Assembly (NCBI GenBank): GCA_944393005.1
Contig: CALXYO010000003.1
Span: 1 to 64,000, forward strand
Reading direction: 5' to 3'
From: an uncultured Spirochaetales bacterium
Lineage (GTDB): Bacteria > Spirochaetota > Spirochaetia > Sphaerochaetales > Sphaerochaetaceae
Length of the DNA stretch: 64,000 nucleotides
Shown here: positions 42,167 through 51,991 of the stretch, piece by piece
Numbering within the stretch: the stretch's first letter is position 1
Layout: each line of letters starts with the position of its first letter
Program-made: the position numbers and the translations under genes
Notes under the pieces: generated by a model
Database searches by the model: none
What the model saw: only the letters and a program-made list of their open reading frames with translations
What the model was told of the DNA's origin: nothing

Positions 42167-45100
42167 TAGATTCATCCAGACTCAAGAATTTCGCACAGGA
42201 GGCAAGAAGACAGCTGATGGATGAAATCAGCGTCAAACTTGATCTTGCCCTGAATCCTGCAAGCACACTTGCAATGGAGAACAGGGAGGCTGTTGCAAAG
42301 CTTAAAGCCGAAATTGACAGCAAACACCGGACAAAGGAAGAGATTATAGAGGAAGTAGCCTACACATGGTTTAACAGGATTATTGCACTCCGCTATATGG
42401 ATTCAAGAGGGCTTCAGAATCCGATGGCTGTCACGCCTCTTGAGGGACAAAGCCTTCCGGAGATGCTGACAATCGCAAAATCTCTCGATTTCTCTGTCTT
42501 CTCTATCTCATCGACAAAGCAAGAGCAGATAAAGAATCTTGTTCTCGGCAACACGCAGAGCTCCAATGCGCAAGAGGAAATCTACAGAATTCTCTTTCTT
42601 TCCGTCTGTAACGAATGTTCCTCTTATATGCCAGAAGTTTTTGAATGGGTCGGCAACTATACTGAAGTGTTACTTCCAGACAACCTCTTATCAGACAACT
42701 CAGTGCTGATGAAGGCTACAAAAGCAATTACGGATGAGGATTGCGATAACGGCAACATCATAGGCTGGATGTATCAATACTACATCTCAGAAAAGAAAGA
42801 TGAGGTTATGGCTTCTAAGAAGAAGTATGGCAGGGATGAAATTCCTGCTGCAACCCAGCTCTTCACGCCTGAATGGATTGTCAGATACCTGGTACAGAAC
42901 TCGATTGGCAGACTCTGGATGCTCAACAATCCGAACTCTTCACTCAAATCAGAGATGGAGTACTATGTCGAACCAGTTGAACCAGAGACTGATTTCATAA
43001 AGCTCTCAAGCCCTGAAGACTTCAAAGTCCTCGATCCCTGCTGCGGATCCGGGCATATGCTCACATATGCATTCGATCTTCTCTACAAGATATATGAAGA
43101 ATGTGGTTATACAAGCATCGATGCTGTCGAGTCCATCATCAAGAACAATCTCTTTGGAATTGAAATAGACAAGCGTGCCGGACAGCTTTCCTACTTTGCA
43201 CTCCTGATGAAGGCTAGCGAAAAGAACAGACGTTTTCTTAGAAACAAAAGCAATGTAAGACCGAACATCTGCATCTTGGAAAACGAGCATTTCTCTGATG
43301 AGGAAATCAAACAGCTTGAAGAACTGTTCAAAGGAACACTTCCTATCAACTTCGCAGATGTGATGAATCAGTTTGAACATGCTGATATTCTTGGTTCACT
43401 TATCACGCCATGCATCAGTGATATCACTTCACTTGAGTCCACATTGGAGAAGAAGAAAGACTCAAGTGACTTATTTGATACAGACACTTCTCTTATCGAA
43501 CGTACGGAGAAAGTTTTTAAGCAAACCAGATATTTGAGCAAAAGATACAATATTGTAATCACTAATCCTCCTTATTTCTCGCCGTCTGATGCAGAACAAT
43601 ATCTTCAGATATTTGTTAAATCGAATTACCCAAACAGCAAAGAGGATATGGGAGCTGTATTTATTGAAAGAAATTCCTTGTTTATCGCAGAAAATGGATA
43701 TATTGCGATGATCACACTACATGGCTGGATGTATCTTTCTCGATATGATGAATTACGAAAAAGTCTCATAAATAACTGGACAATTGTAACACTGGCTGAT
43801 ATTGGATCAAGAGGCTTTGATTCAATCGGAGGCGAAGTAGTTTCAACAGCTGCATTTATTATTAGGCCTCAAAGAAAACTCAGCAATATTGGGCTTTTTT
43901 TCAAGCTAACTTCAGGTCAGAGTGAATTAGAAAAATCTTCATTACTAATTTCTGCACTCAAATCCCATTCTGATGGAATCTATTTTTCTCTTTTGCAACA
44001 AAAGTTAGGTTCAATCCCTAATTATCCAATTGCATATTGGATGTCAGAAAAGATTATCTCATTATTTAAAAATGGAATACGTTTTGGATCTATTGTTTCA
44101 ACAAAAGACGGGTTAACAACAGGGGACAATGAAAAATACATCAGATGTTTTTGGGAGACAGCCTTTAATGATATTAAATTTGGCATTTCATCAATAACTC
44201 AGAGAAATGCAACGACAAAGTATGTACCAATATTAAAAGGTGGAGAGTATCGTAAATGGACAGGGAATAACATTTTTGCAATAAGATTTGATGACAAGCA
44301 TTTTACAGAATTATGCAACACGGGAAACAAACTGCCTTCTCGAGACTTTTATTTCCGAAAGTATATCACTTGGAATCGGATATCTTCTCGAATTGGATTC
44401 AGGTTTTTCTCTAATGGGTACACTTTTGAAAGTGCTAGTCTAATTGCTGTTTCTGAAGATGAAAACAATTTGCTTTTCGCTCTAGGATTTGCAAATTCAA
44501 AATTAGCAAATCTCGAAATGAAATTAATCAATCCAACTACAAATATGTTATCAGGATATGTGGATAATTTATCCATACCTGAATTAGATATACATACAAA
44601 AGAAAAAGTAATACAATGTTCTAAATTATGTTTGAAGTTATCAAGCCAAGATTGGGATTCATTTGAAACTTCTTGGGATTTCTCCATTCATCCACTTTTT
44701 GATAAGAACATCATTGAACCAAAAGGCTTTGCTTTTGAGGATGATTATGATCTTCAGGAATATCTTGGAAATGATCAGTACAACAGAATTTTCCATAGCG
44801 GTATAGATGGTTCACGTACAGCATGGTCTCCAATTGAGTTTGCATATCTCAGGTATAAGGATTGGACGAATAAGGCATTCTATCATTTGAAGAAAAATGA
44901 AGAGGATCTAAATCGTATATTCATAGATGTTTATGGACTTCAGGATGAGCTCCAGCCAGAAGAAGATGACTCAATGGTATCTGTGCATAAAGTCTTCGAT
45001 GACAAATCAGAAATTCCAGAGTCAATGAAAGGGACGAACTCTTATGCTCTGACAAAGGCTGATGTTGTCAAATCCCTCATCTCATATGCAGTCGGATGCA

Positions 45101-45759
45101 TGTTTGGCAGATACTCTCTGGATGTTGGAGGACTTGTCTATGCTGGTGGAGAATGGGATGAATCAAAATATGTTACATTCAAACCTGATAATGATAATGT
45201 CATTCCTGTTCTTGATGGCGACTATTTTGATGATGACATAACAGAGAGATTCTACAAGTTCCTGATAGCTGCTTATGGAAAGGATACGTTCCAGGAGAAT
45301 CTACGATTCATTGAGAATGCACTGGGGATGAAGGTCAAAGACTATTTCGTAAAAGGCTTCTTCAAGGATCATTGCTCAACATACAAGAACAGGCCAATCT
45401 ACTGGATGTTCTCATCTCCGAAGGGTACATTCAGTGCTCTGATGTATCTGCATCGCTATGACAGGAACACTATTCAGTCAATGAGAAATGACTATCTTCT
45501 TCCTTTCAGAGCGAAACTTGTAGCAAGAAGAGAGGAACTATCTGGAAAGGCTAACGATGCGACAGGAAGCGTTTCCGCCAAAGAAAAGCTTGCTGCGACA
45601 AAACAACTTGATAAGCTTGCACTCCAGATCAAGGAAATCGATGATTGGGAAAGGGATGTTGTCTATCCTCAGTGTGCTTCACCTGTCGAGATAGATCTTG
45701 ATGATGGTGTGAAGGTGAATTATCAGAAGCTTGGAAATGTGCTGAGGCCAATAAAATAA
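42163..45759 (+). CDS. pglX: BREX adenine-specific DNA methyltransferase PglX
   Basis: A 1198-residue N6-adenine methyltransferase. The SAM motif I is DPCCGSGH (291-298) in the run FKVLDPCCGSGHMLTYAFDL, and the catalytic motif IV is NPPY at 468-471. The target-recognition region follows (about 540-840), then a conserved C-terminal part. It methylates the host BREX site and is required for defence. Both methyltransferase motifs are intact. The stretch at roughly 43550-44700 is visibly more AT-rich than both flanks, which fits exchange of the specificity region. Frame is uninterrupted; no homopolymer run suggests phase variation. Confidence 0.95.
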   Translation: MIDSSRLKNFAQEARRQLMDEISVKLDLALNPASTLAMENREAVAKLKAEIDSKHRTKEEIIEEVAYTWFNRIIALRYMDSRGLQNPMAVTPLEGQSLPEMLTIAKSLDFSVFSISSTKQEQIKNLVLGNTQSSNAQEEIYRILFLSVCNECSSYMPEVFEWVGNYTEVLLPDNLLSDNSVLMKATKAITDEDCDNGNIIGWMYQYYISEKKDEVMASKKKYGRDEIPAATQLFTPEWIVRYLVQNSIGRLWMLNNPNSSLKSEMEYYVEPVEPETDFIKLSSPEDFKVLDPCCGSGHMLTYAFDLLYKIYEECGYTSIDAVESIIKNNLFGIEIDKRAGQLSYFALLMKASEKNRRFLRNKSNVRPNICILENEHFSDEEIKQLEELFKGTLPINFADVMNQFEHADILGSLITPCISDITSLESTLEKKKDSSDLFDTDTSLIERTEKVFKQTRYLSKRYNIVITNPPYFSPSDAEQYLQIFVKSNYPNSKEDMGAVFIERNSLFIAENGYIAMITLHGWMYLSRYDELRKSLINNWTIVTLADIGSRGFDSIGGEVVSTAAFIIRPQRKLSNIGLFFKLTSGQSELEKSSLLISALKSHSDGIYFSLLQQKLGSIPNYPIAYWMSEKIISLFKNGIRFGSIVSTKDGLTTGDNEKYIRCFWETAFNDIKFGISSITQRNATTKYVPILKGGEYRKWTGNNIFAIRFDDKHFTELCNTGNKLPSRDFYFRKYITWNRISSRIGFRFFSNGYTFESASLIAVSEDENNLLFALGFANSKLANLEMKLINPTTNMLSGYVDNLSIPELDIHTKEKVIQCSKLCLKLSSQDWDSFETSWDFSIHPLFDKNIIEPKGFAFEDDYDLQEYLGNDQYNRIFHSGIDGSRTAWSPIEFAYLRYKDWTNKAFYHLKKNEEDLNRIFIDVYGLQDELQPEEDDSMVSVHKVFDDKSEIPESMKGTNSYALTKADVVKSLISYAVGCMFGRYSLDVGGLVYAGGEWDESKYVTFKPDNDNVIPVLDGDYFDDDITERFYKFLIAAYGKDTFQENLRFIENALGMKVKDYFVKGFFKDHCSTYKNRPIYWMFSSPKGTFSALMYLHRYDRNTIQSMRNDYLLPFRAKLVARREELSGKANDATGSVSAKEKLAATKQLDKLALQIKEIDDWERDVVYPQCASPVEIDLDDGVKVNYQKLGNVLRPIK

Positions 45760-45769
45760 GGAGTGACAA

Positions 45770-47362
45770 GTGATTGAGACAGATAGAATAGAATTCAAAC
45801 AATCATGGAGAGATGAATACCTTGAGCATATCTGCGGTATGGCGAATGCAGAAGGTGGTTCACTGTTCATCGGCCTTGATGATAATGGTGCTCCTGTTGG
45901 CATTGCTGAAAAGGATATTAGAAAACTTCTGGAAGATATTCCGAACAAGATAGTAGACGGACTTCATTTATACAATGTCAAAGTCAGGCCATTGTCATCT
46001 GAAGGGAAATACTATATCGAGATTGTGGTTCCACAGTGCAATGAAACAGTCAGCCTCAAAGGAAAATCGTATATCCGTATCGGTACGACGACCAGAGTCA
46101 TGGGTTTTGATTCCTACCGTGAAGCCTTGATGGAAAGAGGAAGTCTCGCATGGGACTCCTTTACAGTTGATGATGTATCGATAGAGGATCTGGATGAAGA
46201 CAGCTTTAGAATCTTCAAGAAGAAATCTTCAGAAAACAAATCATCTTCTCCTGTTCAGGATTATGACAGAAACAGGATATTGGAAGAACTGAAGCTTATA
46301 CGTGGTGGTAAACTGACAAGGGCTGCGGTGCTTCTTTTCCATCGTAAACCAGATGATATAATTCCTGGAGCCTTCATAAGAATCGGGAAGATGGAATCCA
46401 GCGAAGATGTATCCAGTAAATTCGAATTGCACGGATCTTTGATGAGGCTGAGCCAGGATATATTCGAGATTCTGGAAACCAGATATCTATCGGCTCTTAT
46501 TTCCTACAATGGCAATGATAGGATTGAGACGTATCCCTATCCTGAGTTGGCATTGCGGGAGGCGATATTCAATTCTCTGATGCATTCAGACTGGTCTGTG
46601 GGCGAGCCTATTCTGATTAGAGTATTCAATGATTCTCTGGACATATCCAACAGAGCCGTGCTTCAGCCTGGGTGGAGTATAACTGAACACAGGTCTTTCC
46701 AGCTGAATCCACTGATTTCAGAAACTTTTGAGAAAGCCGGCTTCGTTGAGAAATTTGGTACAGGCATTTCAAAGATCATTTCCTCTTGCAAGGAAAATGG
46801 AAACAGGACTCCATCGTTTGAAGTCACTTCTGACGGAAAAGAAATGACCGTGGCGTTCTCGGCTTCAAGTCTGTATGTTGCAATCGAGAAATACAGAGAC
46901 AAGCTTGAACGAAAAGGGAGCTTCGTCGACTACAGAAAAGTAGTGGAATTGATGAATTCAGGAAAGCTTGATGACCCCAATGTTACCTTGATTGACCCTG
47001 ATTATGACCCTAATGACCCCGATAGTGACCCTAATCTTGACCCTGATTCGGTGCCAGAGAATGTTGATATCCCTGAATCAACAATAATCCCATCGAAGCA
47101 TGTCACGGTATTCACCGTAAATGGGAAACCACTTTCCGTACATGGAAAGATCTTGGTGCATGGCATACCGAGCAGAAACATTTACGAACTAGTAAAAGCC
47201 AACCCGAAAATTTCATATTCACAGATTGCGGCGATACTGAAACTTTCCAGAAAGACAGTTTCAAGAAACATAGCAAATCTCAGAGAGAAAGGATTGATTC
47301 AGTTCGAAGGCAAGCCTCGTAATGGTGAATGGAAAGTGCTGAAGGAGTACCCTAATGAATGA
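45770..47362 (+). CDS. AlbA_2 (Schlafen-type) ATP-binding transcriptional-regulator-like protein
   Basis: A 530-residue protein. Residues 1-115 are an AlbA_2 domain (EFKQSWRDEYLEHICGMANAEGG, i.e. EFKQSW then ICGMANAEGGSLFIGLDD). Residues about 230-380 are an HATPase-like C-terminal domain (LREAIFNSLMHSDWSVGEPI). After an Asp-Pro-rich linker (about 402-428), a winged helix (YSQIAAILKLSRKTVSRNIA, LREKGLI) closes the protein. The GTG at 45770 is the start. It is inserted between pglX and pglZ. Its role in BREX is unproven; regulation is a fair guess. Confidence 0.85.
   Translation: MIETDRIEFKQSWRDEYLEHICGMANAEGGSLFIGLDDNGAPVGIAEKDIRKLLEDIPNKIVDGLHLYNVKVRPLSSEGKYYIEIVVPQCNETVSLKGKSYIRIGTTTRVMGFDSYREALMERGSLAWDSFTVDDVSIEDLDEDSFRIFKKKSSENKSSSPVQDYDRNRILEELKLIRGGKLTRAAVLLFHRKPDDIIPGAFIRIGKMESSEDVSSKFELHGSLMRLSQDIFEILETRYLSALISYNGNDRIETYPYPELALREAIFNSLMHSDWSVGEPILIRVFNDSLDISNRAVLQPGWSITEHRSFQLNPLISETFEKAGFVEKFGTGISKIISSCKENGNRTPSFEVTSDGKEMTVAFSASSLYVAIEKYRDKLERKGSFVDYRKVVELMNSGKLDDPNVTLIDPDYDPNDPDSDPNLDPDSVPENVDIPESTIIPSKHVTVFTVNGKPLSVHGKILVHGIPSRNIYELVKANPKISYSQIAAILKLSRKTVSRNIANLREKGLIQFEGKPRNGEWKVLKEYPNE
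46972..47050 (+). repeat. Degenerate in-frame TGACCC repeat coding an Asp-Pro-rich linker
   Basis: TGACCC(C/T) occurs six times in 79 bases with spacing of 9-18 bases, encoding repeated Asp-Pro. It joins the ATPase and winged-helix parts of the AlbA_2 protein. Copy-number change would keep the frame when units are multiples of three. Confidence 0.65.
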
Positions 47363-49892
47363 GAAACTCCAATCATCGATAATCAATGTCTTCCAGAAAA
47401 GCGATAAGAGGATTGTATTCTGGTACGACGAGAAAAAAGAGTTTACCAATGATTTCAACGAGCTTGAGCTTCCTGGGATTATCAAATGGGAAGTCAAGAA
47501 CAATGAATTCAACCTGAAATACAAAATATACGTTGAGGATACTCAAAACAGATTCCTGCTGTATTGTCCTTTCCCAAGAAAGAGAATGGCAGACAATTGG
47601 CTACTCGATGTTGAACTCTCATCGGCAGAGTTCTCAACTGATATAGCCTCACAATATGCCGAGGAATGTGGTATTCCATTCGAGTATCTTGAAACCGTAA
47701 AGGAGCATATAGCATTCTTTTCAGTGGCACAGCGAAGAAACGATCTGGCAAAGCTTCTCAGATTCAAACAGATTTCAGACCCTGTTCTCAACCGATGCAT
47801 GCTTGCTGCCATCACGAAGCAGAAAAATCCGGACTTCTCAATTGCAGATATTCTTACATCGCTGTTCCATCACATGCTTATTGAAGACGATTCATTGATG
47901 AAGTTCATCGATGAATGTGGTTTGACAGGATTCTTCTGGAATGAGATCAGGATCAAATTTGCATATAAGAACGAGGCACCGACCTTGAAGGATCTTGCTC
48001 TGCTTATGCTCAAAACAGACTTCTATTTCAACATCAATGCTGAGGAAGTTGAGCTGTCCAATGATGCAAGAAACTACGTTTCCAGTCTGAAGGATAGCAA
48101 AAGTATTGGAGATTTCTTTGAACGGCTATCTTCCTATGTGGAGGATATTCTCAAGATTGATAACGAGATCAAAGACTATAAGTTAGAGCAGCTGATTGAA
48201 ACTGATACATTCAAGTCAATCGAGAGAGTCATCATTGCCTCCCTGACAAGTGAAATTAAAGGAAACAGAGAATACTTCTCTCATGTGGCAGATATAATCA
48301 GTGCAAGGGAGAGATCCTATTGGTATCCCAAGTACAGACAGATATATGAAGCCCTTTATCAGGCTGCGAAATTCAACAAGCTAATATCCGGTTTCTCCAA
48401 CTCAATGACGAATGCTTCGACGGGAATCAGCAACTACACATCCAGCTGGTACGAGATTGATCAGACATACAGGAAGTTCCTTGCTGCCGTAGATTCAGAT
48501 AATACAGCCTATGCTCCGCTTGATGAGATAAGGACATCAATCGAAGGCAAATACATCAACAAGTTCCTGATACCTGTCAATGAAAACTGGGACAATTTCG
48601 CTTTCTCTGCTGCAACCACAGGATACCTTGGCAGCAACATCATAAGGCAAAGAGAGTTCTTCAAGGAAAAGGTCTACCCTGCAATCAAGAACGGCATCAA
48701 CAAGTTGACTGTCATCATCTCAGATGCGCTGAGATATGAAGTAGGAAAGGATCTTTCTGATACGATTGCACTGAAAGACAAGATGACATCTGAGATTACA
48801 TCGATGGTGGCATCGGTTCCAACCTACACTCAGCTTGGAATGGCCGCATTGCTTCCCAACAAATCTTTCTTATTAAAAGAGAACTCGACAGTCTTTGTTG
48901 ACGGGCTCTCATCCTCTGGCCTGGAGAATCGAGCAAAGATCCTGGCTTCAGCTCTTGCAGAACTCAATCCAGATCTCAAATCTTCAGTATTTGCAGCTAC
49001 CCAAATCGAGGATATGCAGACTGATAGAATCAAGGATCTTGTGAGAGACAATAATGTCCTCTTTATCTACCACAATCTGATTGATGACGATGAGGGAAAA
49101 AATACATCGCTAGTATGTAAGAACACGGTTGAGAGGTTGTCTGCCCTTGTGACGAAACTTACATCCGGCAATGCTTATAACATCATCATCACAGCCGATC
49201 ATGGTTTCCTATACCAGCATGGCCAGCTTGATACCAATGAATACGCATCAACAGGATATCCAGAGGCATCCAGTGTCACCCATGATGATCGTCGCTTCAT
49301 TATCGGTTATGGCATAAGTGAAGATTCAGGATTTTCAGTAAAGAAGGCCTCTGATTATGGCCTTGTTGCAGATGATGATAATCTTGAAATTGCAATACCA
49401 AATAATGTCCTGCGCTTCAGGAAGAAGGGAAACGATGGGAGATACGCCCATGGTGGCCTCTCTCTCCAGGAAATGATTGTTCCTGTCATCACAATAAAAA
49501 AAGGCAGAAAGAGCGATATCAGGGATGTCGAGATTGTTTTCCAGCCAAGAACGACAACTATAACCACCGGTACCGTGGAAGTTGTTGCAATCCAGAAAGA
49601 TCCAGTCAGCGGGAAAATACAACCTGTCGAAGCTGTCATTGGAATCTATGCAGATGACAATACTCCACTAAGTCAGGAAACGACAGTCATCTTCAACAGT
49701 TCTGATGAAGATGAACGTAACAGGCGCCAGACTCTGACCTTCTATTTGAACAATGAATCAAATGATTACAACAATACAGATGTCTATTTCAGAGCAAAAG
49801 CGAAGATAGCCGGAACAGACCAGAAAGTGGAACTTGATTCCCAGATTCTCAGGCTCAAGAAGGGATCCATCTATGATGAATTCGATTTCTAA
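47355..49892 (+). CDS. pglZ: BREX phosphatase-like protein PglZ
   Basis: An 845-residue PglZ with an N-terminal region and a central alkaline-phosphatase-superfamily domain. Metal-site motifs are SDALRYE at 456-462 and TADHGF at 613-618, with YAHGGLSLQEMIVPV downstream. PglZ is the universal BREX component, and the fold binds divalent metals and has been reported to hydrolyse phosphodiesters. Overlaps the AlbA_2 gene by 8 bases. It precedes brxL by 11 bases. Confidence 0.93.
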   Translation: MNEKLQSSIINVFQKSDKRIVFWYDEKKEFTNDFNELELPGIIKWEVKNNEFNLKYKIYVEDTQNRFLLYCPFPRKRMADNWLLDVELSSAEFSTDIASQYAEECGIPFEYLETVKEHIAFFSVAQRRNDLAKLLRFKQISDPVLNRCMLAAITKQKNPDFSIADILTSLFHHMLIEDDSLMKFIDECGLTGFFWNEIRIKFAYKNEAPTLKDLALLMLKTDFYFNINAEEVELSNDARNYVSSLKDSKSIGDFFERLSSYVEDILKIDNEIKDYKLEQLIETDTFKSIERVIIASLTSEIKGNREYFSHVADIISARERSYWYPKYRQIYEALYQAAKFNKLISGFSNSMTNASTGISNYTSSWYEIDQTYRKFLAAVDSDNTAYAPLDEIRTSIEGKYINKFLIPVNENWDNFAFSAATTGYLGSNIIRQREFFKEKVYPAIKNGINKLTVIISDALRYEVGKDLSDTIALKDKMTSEITSMVASVPTYTQLGMAALLPNKSFLLKENSTVFVDGLSSSGLENRAKILASALAELNPDLKSSVFAATQIEDMQTDRIKDLVRDNNVLFIYHNLIDDDEGKNTSLVCKNTVERLSALVTKLTSGNAYNIIITADHGFLYQHGQLDTNEYASTGYPEASSVTHDDRRFIIGYGISEDSGFSVKKASDYGLVADDDNLEIAIPNNVLRFRKKGNDGRYAHGGLSLQEMIVPVITIKKGRKSDIRDVEIVFQPRTTTITTGTVEVVAIQKDPVSGKIQPVEAVIGIYADDNTPLSQETTVIFNSSDEDERNRRQTLTFYLNNESNDYNNTDVYFRAKAKIAGTDQKVELDSQILRLKKGSIYDEFDF

Positions 49893-49903
49893 GAGGAGGA
49901 GCA

Positions 49904-51991
49904 ATGAACGATTTTGATAAGAAAATACATGACGCCTTTCCTGGTCTCGTGGTGAGAAAAGACCTGGTGAAGGAAGTGAAGGGAAATGCGATTGTTCCTT
50001 CTTATGTTCTTGAATACCTCCTGGGACAGTACTGTGCTACAGATGACCAGGAAACAGTCAAGGCCGGGATTGAGAATGTAAAAGCAATACTTGCTGAGCA
50101 CTATGTACATCGTAATGAAGCCAATAAGATAAGAGCAGAGATAAGCGAGCGTGGCCAGAAGAAGGTCATCGACATGATATCAGTCACATTCAATGAGAAG
50201 AAAGATACATATGAAGCCTCATTCTCAAATCTCGGTATCTCAAGAGTGCTTGTTGACTCTGATACAATAAAGAAACATCAGAAGCTTCTTGTAAATGGAG
50301 TATGGTGCATAGCCACCGTAAGCTATCAGCTGGATGAAGATGAAAAGGATTCTTCCCCCTGGCATATTGAGAATCTGAAACCGATACAGCTCTCAAACTT
50401 CGATTTCGATACATTTCTTGAAGGAAGGAAGCAGTTCTCATCTGAAGAATGGGTTGATGTCCTGATGCAATCTATCGGGTTCAATCCGGAGATGTTCTCA
50501 AAGAGATTGAAGCTTCTGCACCTCTTACGCCTTGTGCCGTTCGTAGAGAGAAATTACAACCTCATTGAGCTTGGCCCGAAAGGAACAGGAAAAAGCCATA
50601 TCTACTCTGAGATGTCTCCATATGGAATGCTGCTTTCCGGAGGAGAAGTTACAGTTGCAAAGCTCTTTGTGAACAACAACCGCAACCAGCTTGGACTTGT
50701 CGGATTCTGGGATGTAGTAGCATTCGATGAATTCGCAGGACAGGCAAAGAAGGTTGATAAAGCCCTTGTTGATATCATGAAGAACTACATGGCTAACAAG
50801 TCGTTTTCACGAGGTATCGAGACGATGCACGCAGAAGCATCTATGGCCTTTGTTGGTAATACAAAGCATACTGTCCCTTACATGCTGAAGAACTCGGATC
50901 TCTTTGAAGAGCTTCCCAGTGCCTATCATGATTCAGCATTTATAGATCGTATTCATGCGTTCGTCCCAGGATGGGAATTCGACAGCATACGCTTTGACAT
51001 GTTCTCGGATGGCTACGGCTTCATAGTGGATTATCTTGCCGAGATGCTCCGCTATATGAGGAACCGTGATTACTCGAACATGTATCAGGATTACTTCACA
51101 CTCTCTTCTGATATAACAACGAGAGATAAGGATGGCATTAACAAGACATTCTCCGGCCTGATGAAGCTCATCTACCCTAACGGCGAAGCTACAAAAGAAG
51201 AAGCAAAGGAAATCCTTGAGTTTGCGATTGAGCAGAGAAAGAGAGTCAAAGATCAACTTATCCGCATAGATGCGACATTCTATGACACAGAGTTCAGCTA
51301 CCTTGATAATGCCTCAAAAGAGAAGAATCTGGTTCTTGCCCGGGAAGAGAAAGAATTCCCAGATCTTTACAAGAAGAAGGCAAAGGAAACGAGCCCTGAA
51401 GAAAAGAGAGAACTAGAGAAACACCAAGAAGAGGATACACAAACCATTCCAGACTCTCTTAAATCTAATGCCAAGATACTCGGGCCTTTGTTCCCTTCCC
51501 CTAAAGCAGGCAACTTTAGCTATGAAGAAGATCAGAGTGGCGTGTCTTACGAGAAGCTCTTTGGAGAGTATATTGAAGGGACGACACGGATTGAGATTCT
51601 GGATCCGTACATAATGAAACCTTATCAGACAAGGAATCTGATGGAGTTTCTTGAGGTAGTATATCATCATAAGAAGCCTGAAGATGAAGTGACTGTTTCT
51701 CTTCTTACAAAGGCAGACAGGGACTACTTCGAGGATCAGGATATGAGGCTGTCGAGAATCAAGGATAGTGCAGCTCTTATCGGCATTGATTTCGAGTACT
51801 CTTATGATGGTACTGATACAATCCATGATAGAAACATCATTTTAAATAATGGATGGAAGATTATTCTTGGTCGAGGACTCGATATCTTCCAGGTATTCGA
51901 TACGGACATGCTTTCATTTGCTTCTAGAGTACAGGAAATTAGAAGATGCAAAGCATTTGAGATAACATACGTCAAGGACGGAGGAAAGTAA
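49904..51991 (+). CDS. brxL: BREX protein BrxL
   Basis: A 695-residue BrxL, an AAA+ protein related to Lon-like and MCM-type ATPases. Walker A GPKGTGKS lies at 224-231 (NLIELGPKGTGKSHIYSEMS), followed by LLSGGEVTVAKLFVNN and WDVVAFDEFAGQ as Walker B. BrxL is the terminal core gene of type 1 BREX. GGAGG precedes the ATG. Its TAA is directly followed by the TTG start of the next gene. Confidence 0.93.
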   Translation: MNDFDKKIHDAFPGLVVRKDLVKEVKGNAIVPSYVLEYLLGQYCATDDQETVKAGIENVKAILAEHYVHRNEANKIRAEISERGQKKVIDMISVTFNEKKDTYEASFSNLGISRVLVDSDTIKKHQKLLVNGVWCIATVSYQLDEDEKDSSPWHIENLKPIQLSNFDFDTFLEGRKQFSSEEWVDVLMQSIGFNPEMFSKRLKLLHLLRLVPFVERNYNLIELGPKGTGKSHIYSEMSPYGMLLSGGEVTVAKLFVNNNRNQLGLVGFWDVVAFDEFAGQAKKVDKALVDIMKNYMANKSFSRGIETMHAEASMAFVGNTKHTVPYMLKNSDLFEELPSAYHDSAFIDRIHAFVPGWEFDSIRFDMFSDGYGFIVDYLAEMLRYMRNRDYSNMYQDYFTLSSDITTRDKDGINKTFSGLMKLIYPNGEATKEEAKEILEFAIEQRKRVKDQLIRIDATFYDTEFSYLDNASKEKNLVLAREEKEFPDLYKKKAKETSPEEKRELEKHQEEDTQTIPDSLKSNAKILGPLFPSPKAGNFSYEEDQSGVSYEKLFGEYIEGTTRIEILDPYIMKPYQTRNLMEFLEVVYHHKKPEDEVTVSLLTKADRDYFEDQDMRLSRIKDSAALIGIDFEYSYDGTDTIHDRNIILNNGWKIILGRGLDIFQVFDTDMLSFASRVQEIRRCKAFEITYVKDGGK

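Noticed and set aside
42163..45759. Phase-variable pglX through a homopolymer tract
   Set aside because: No long homopolymer or short tandem repeat was seen in the gene; the frame is intact.
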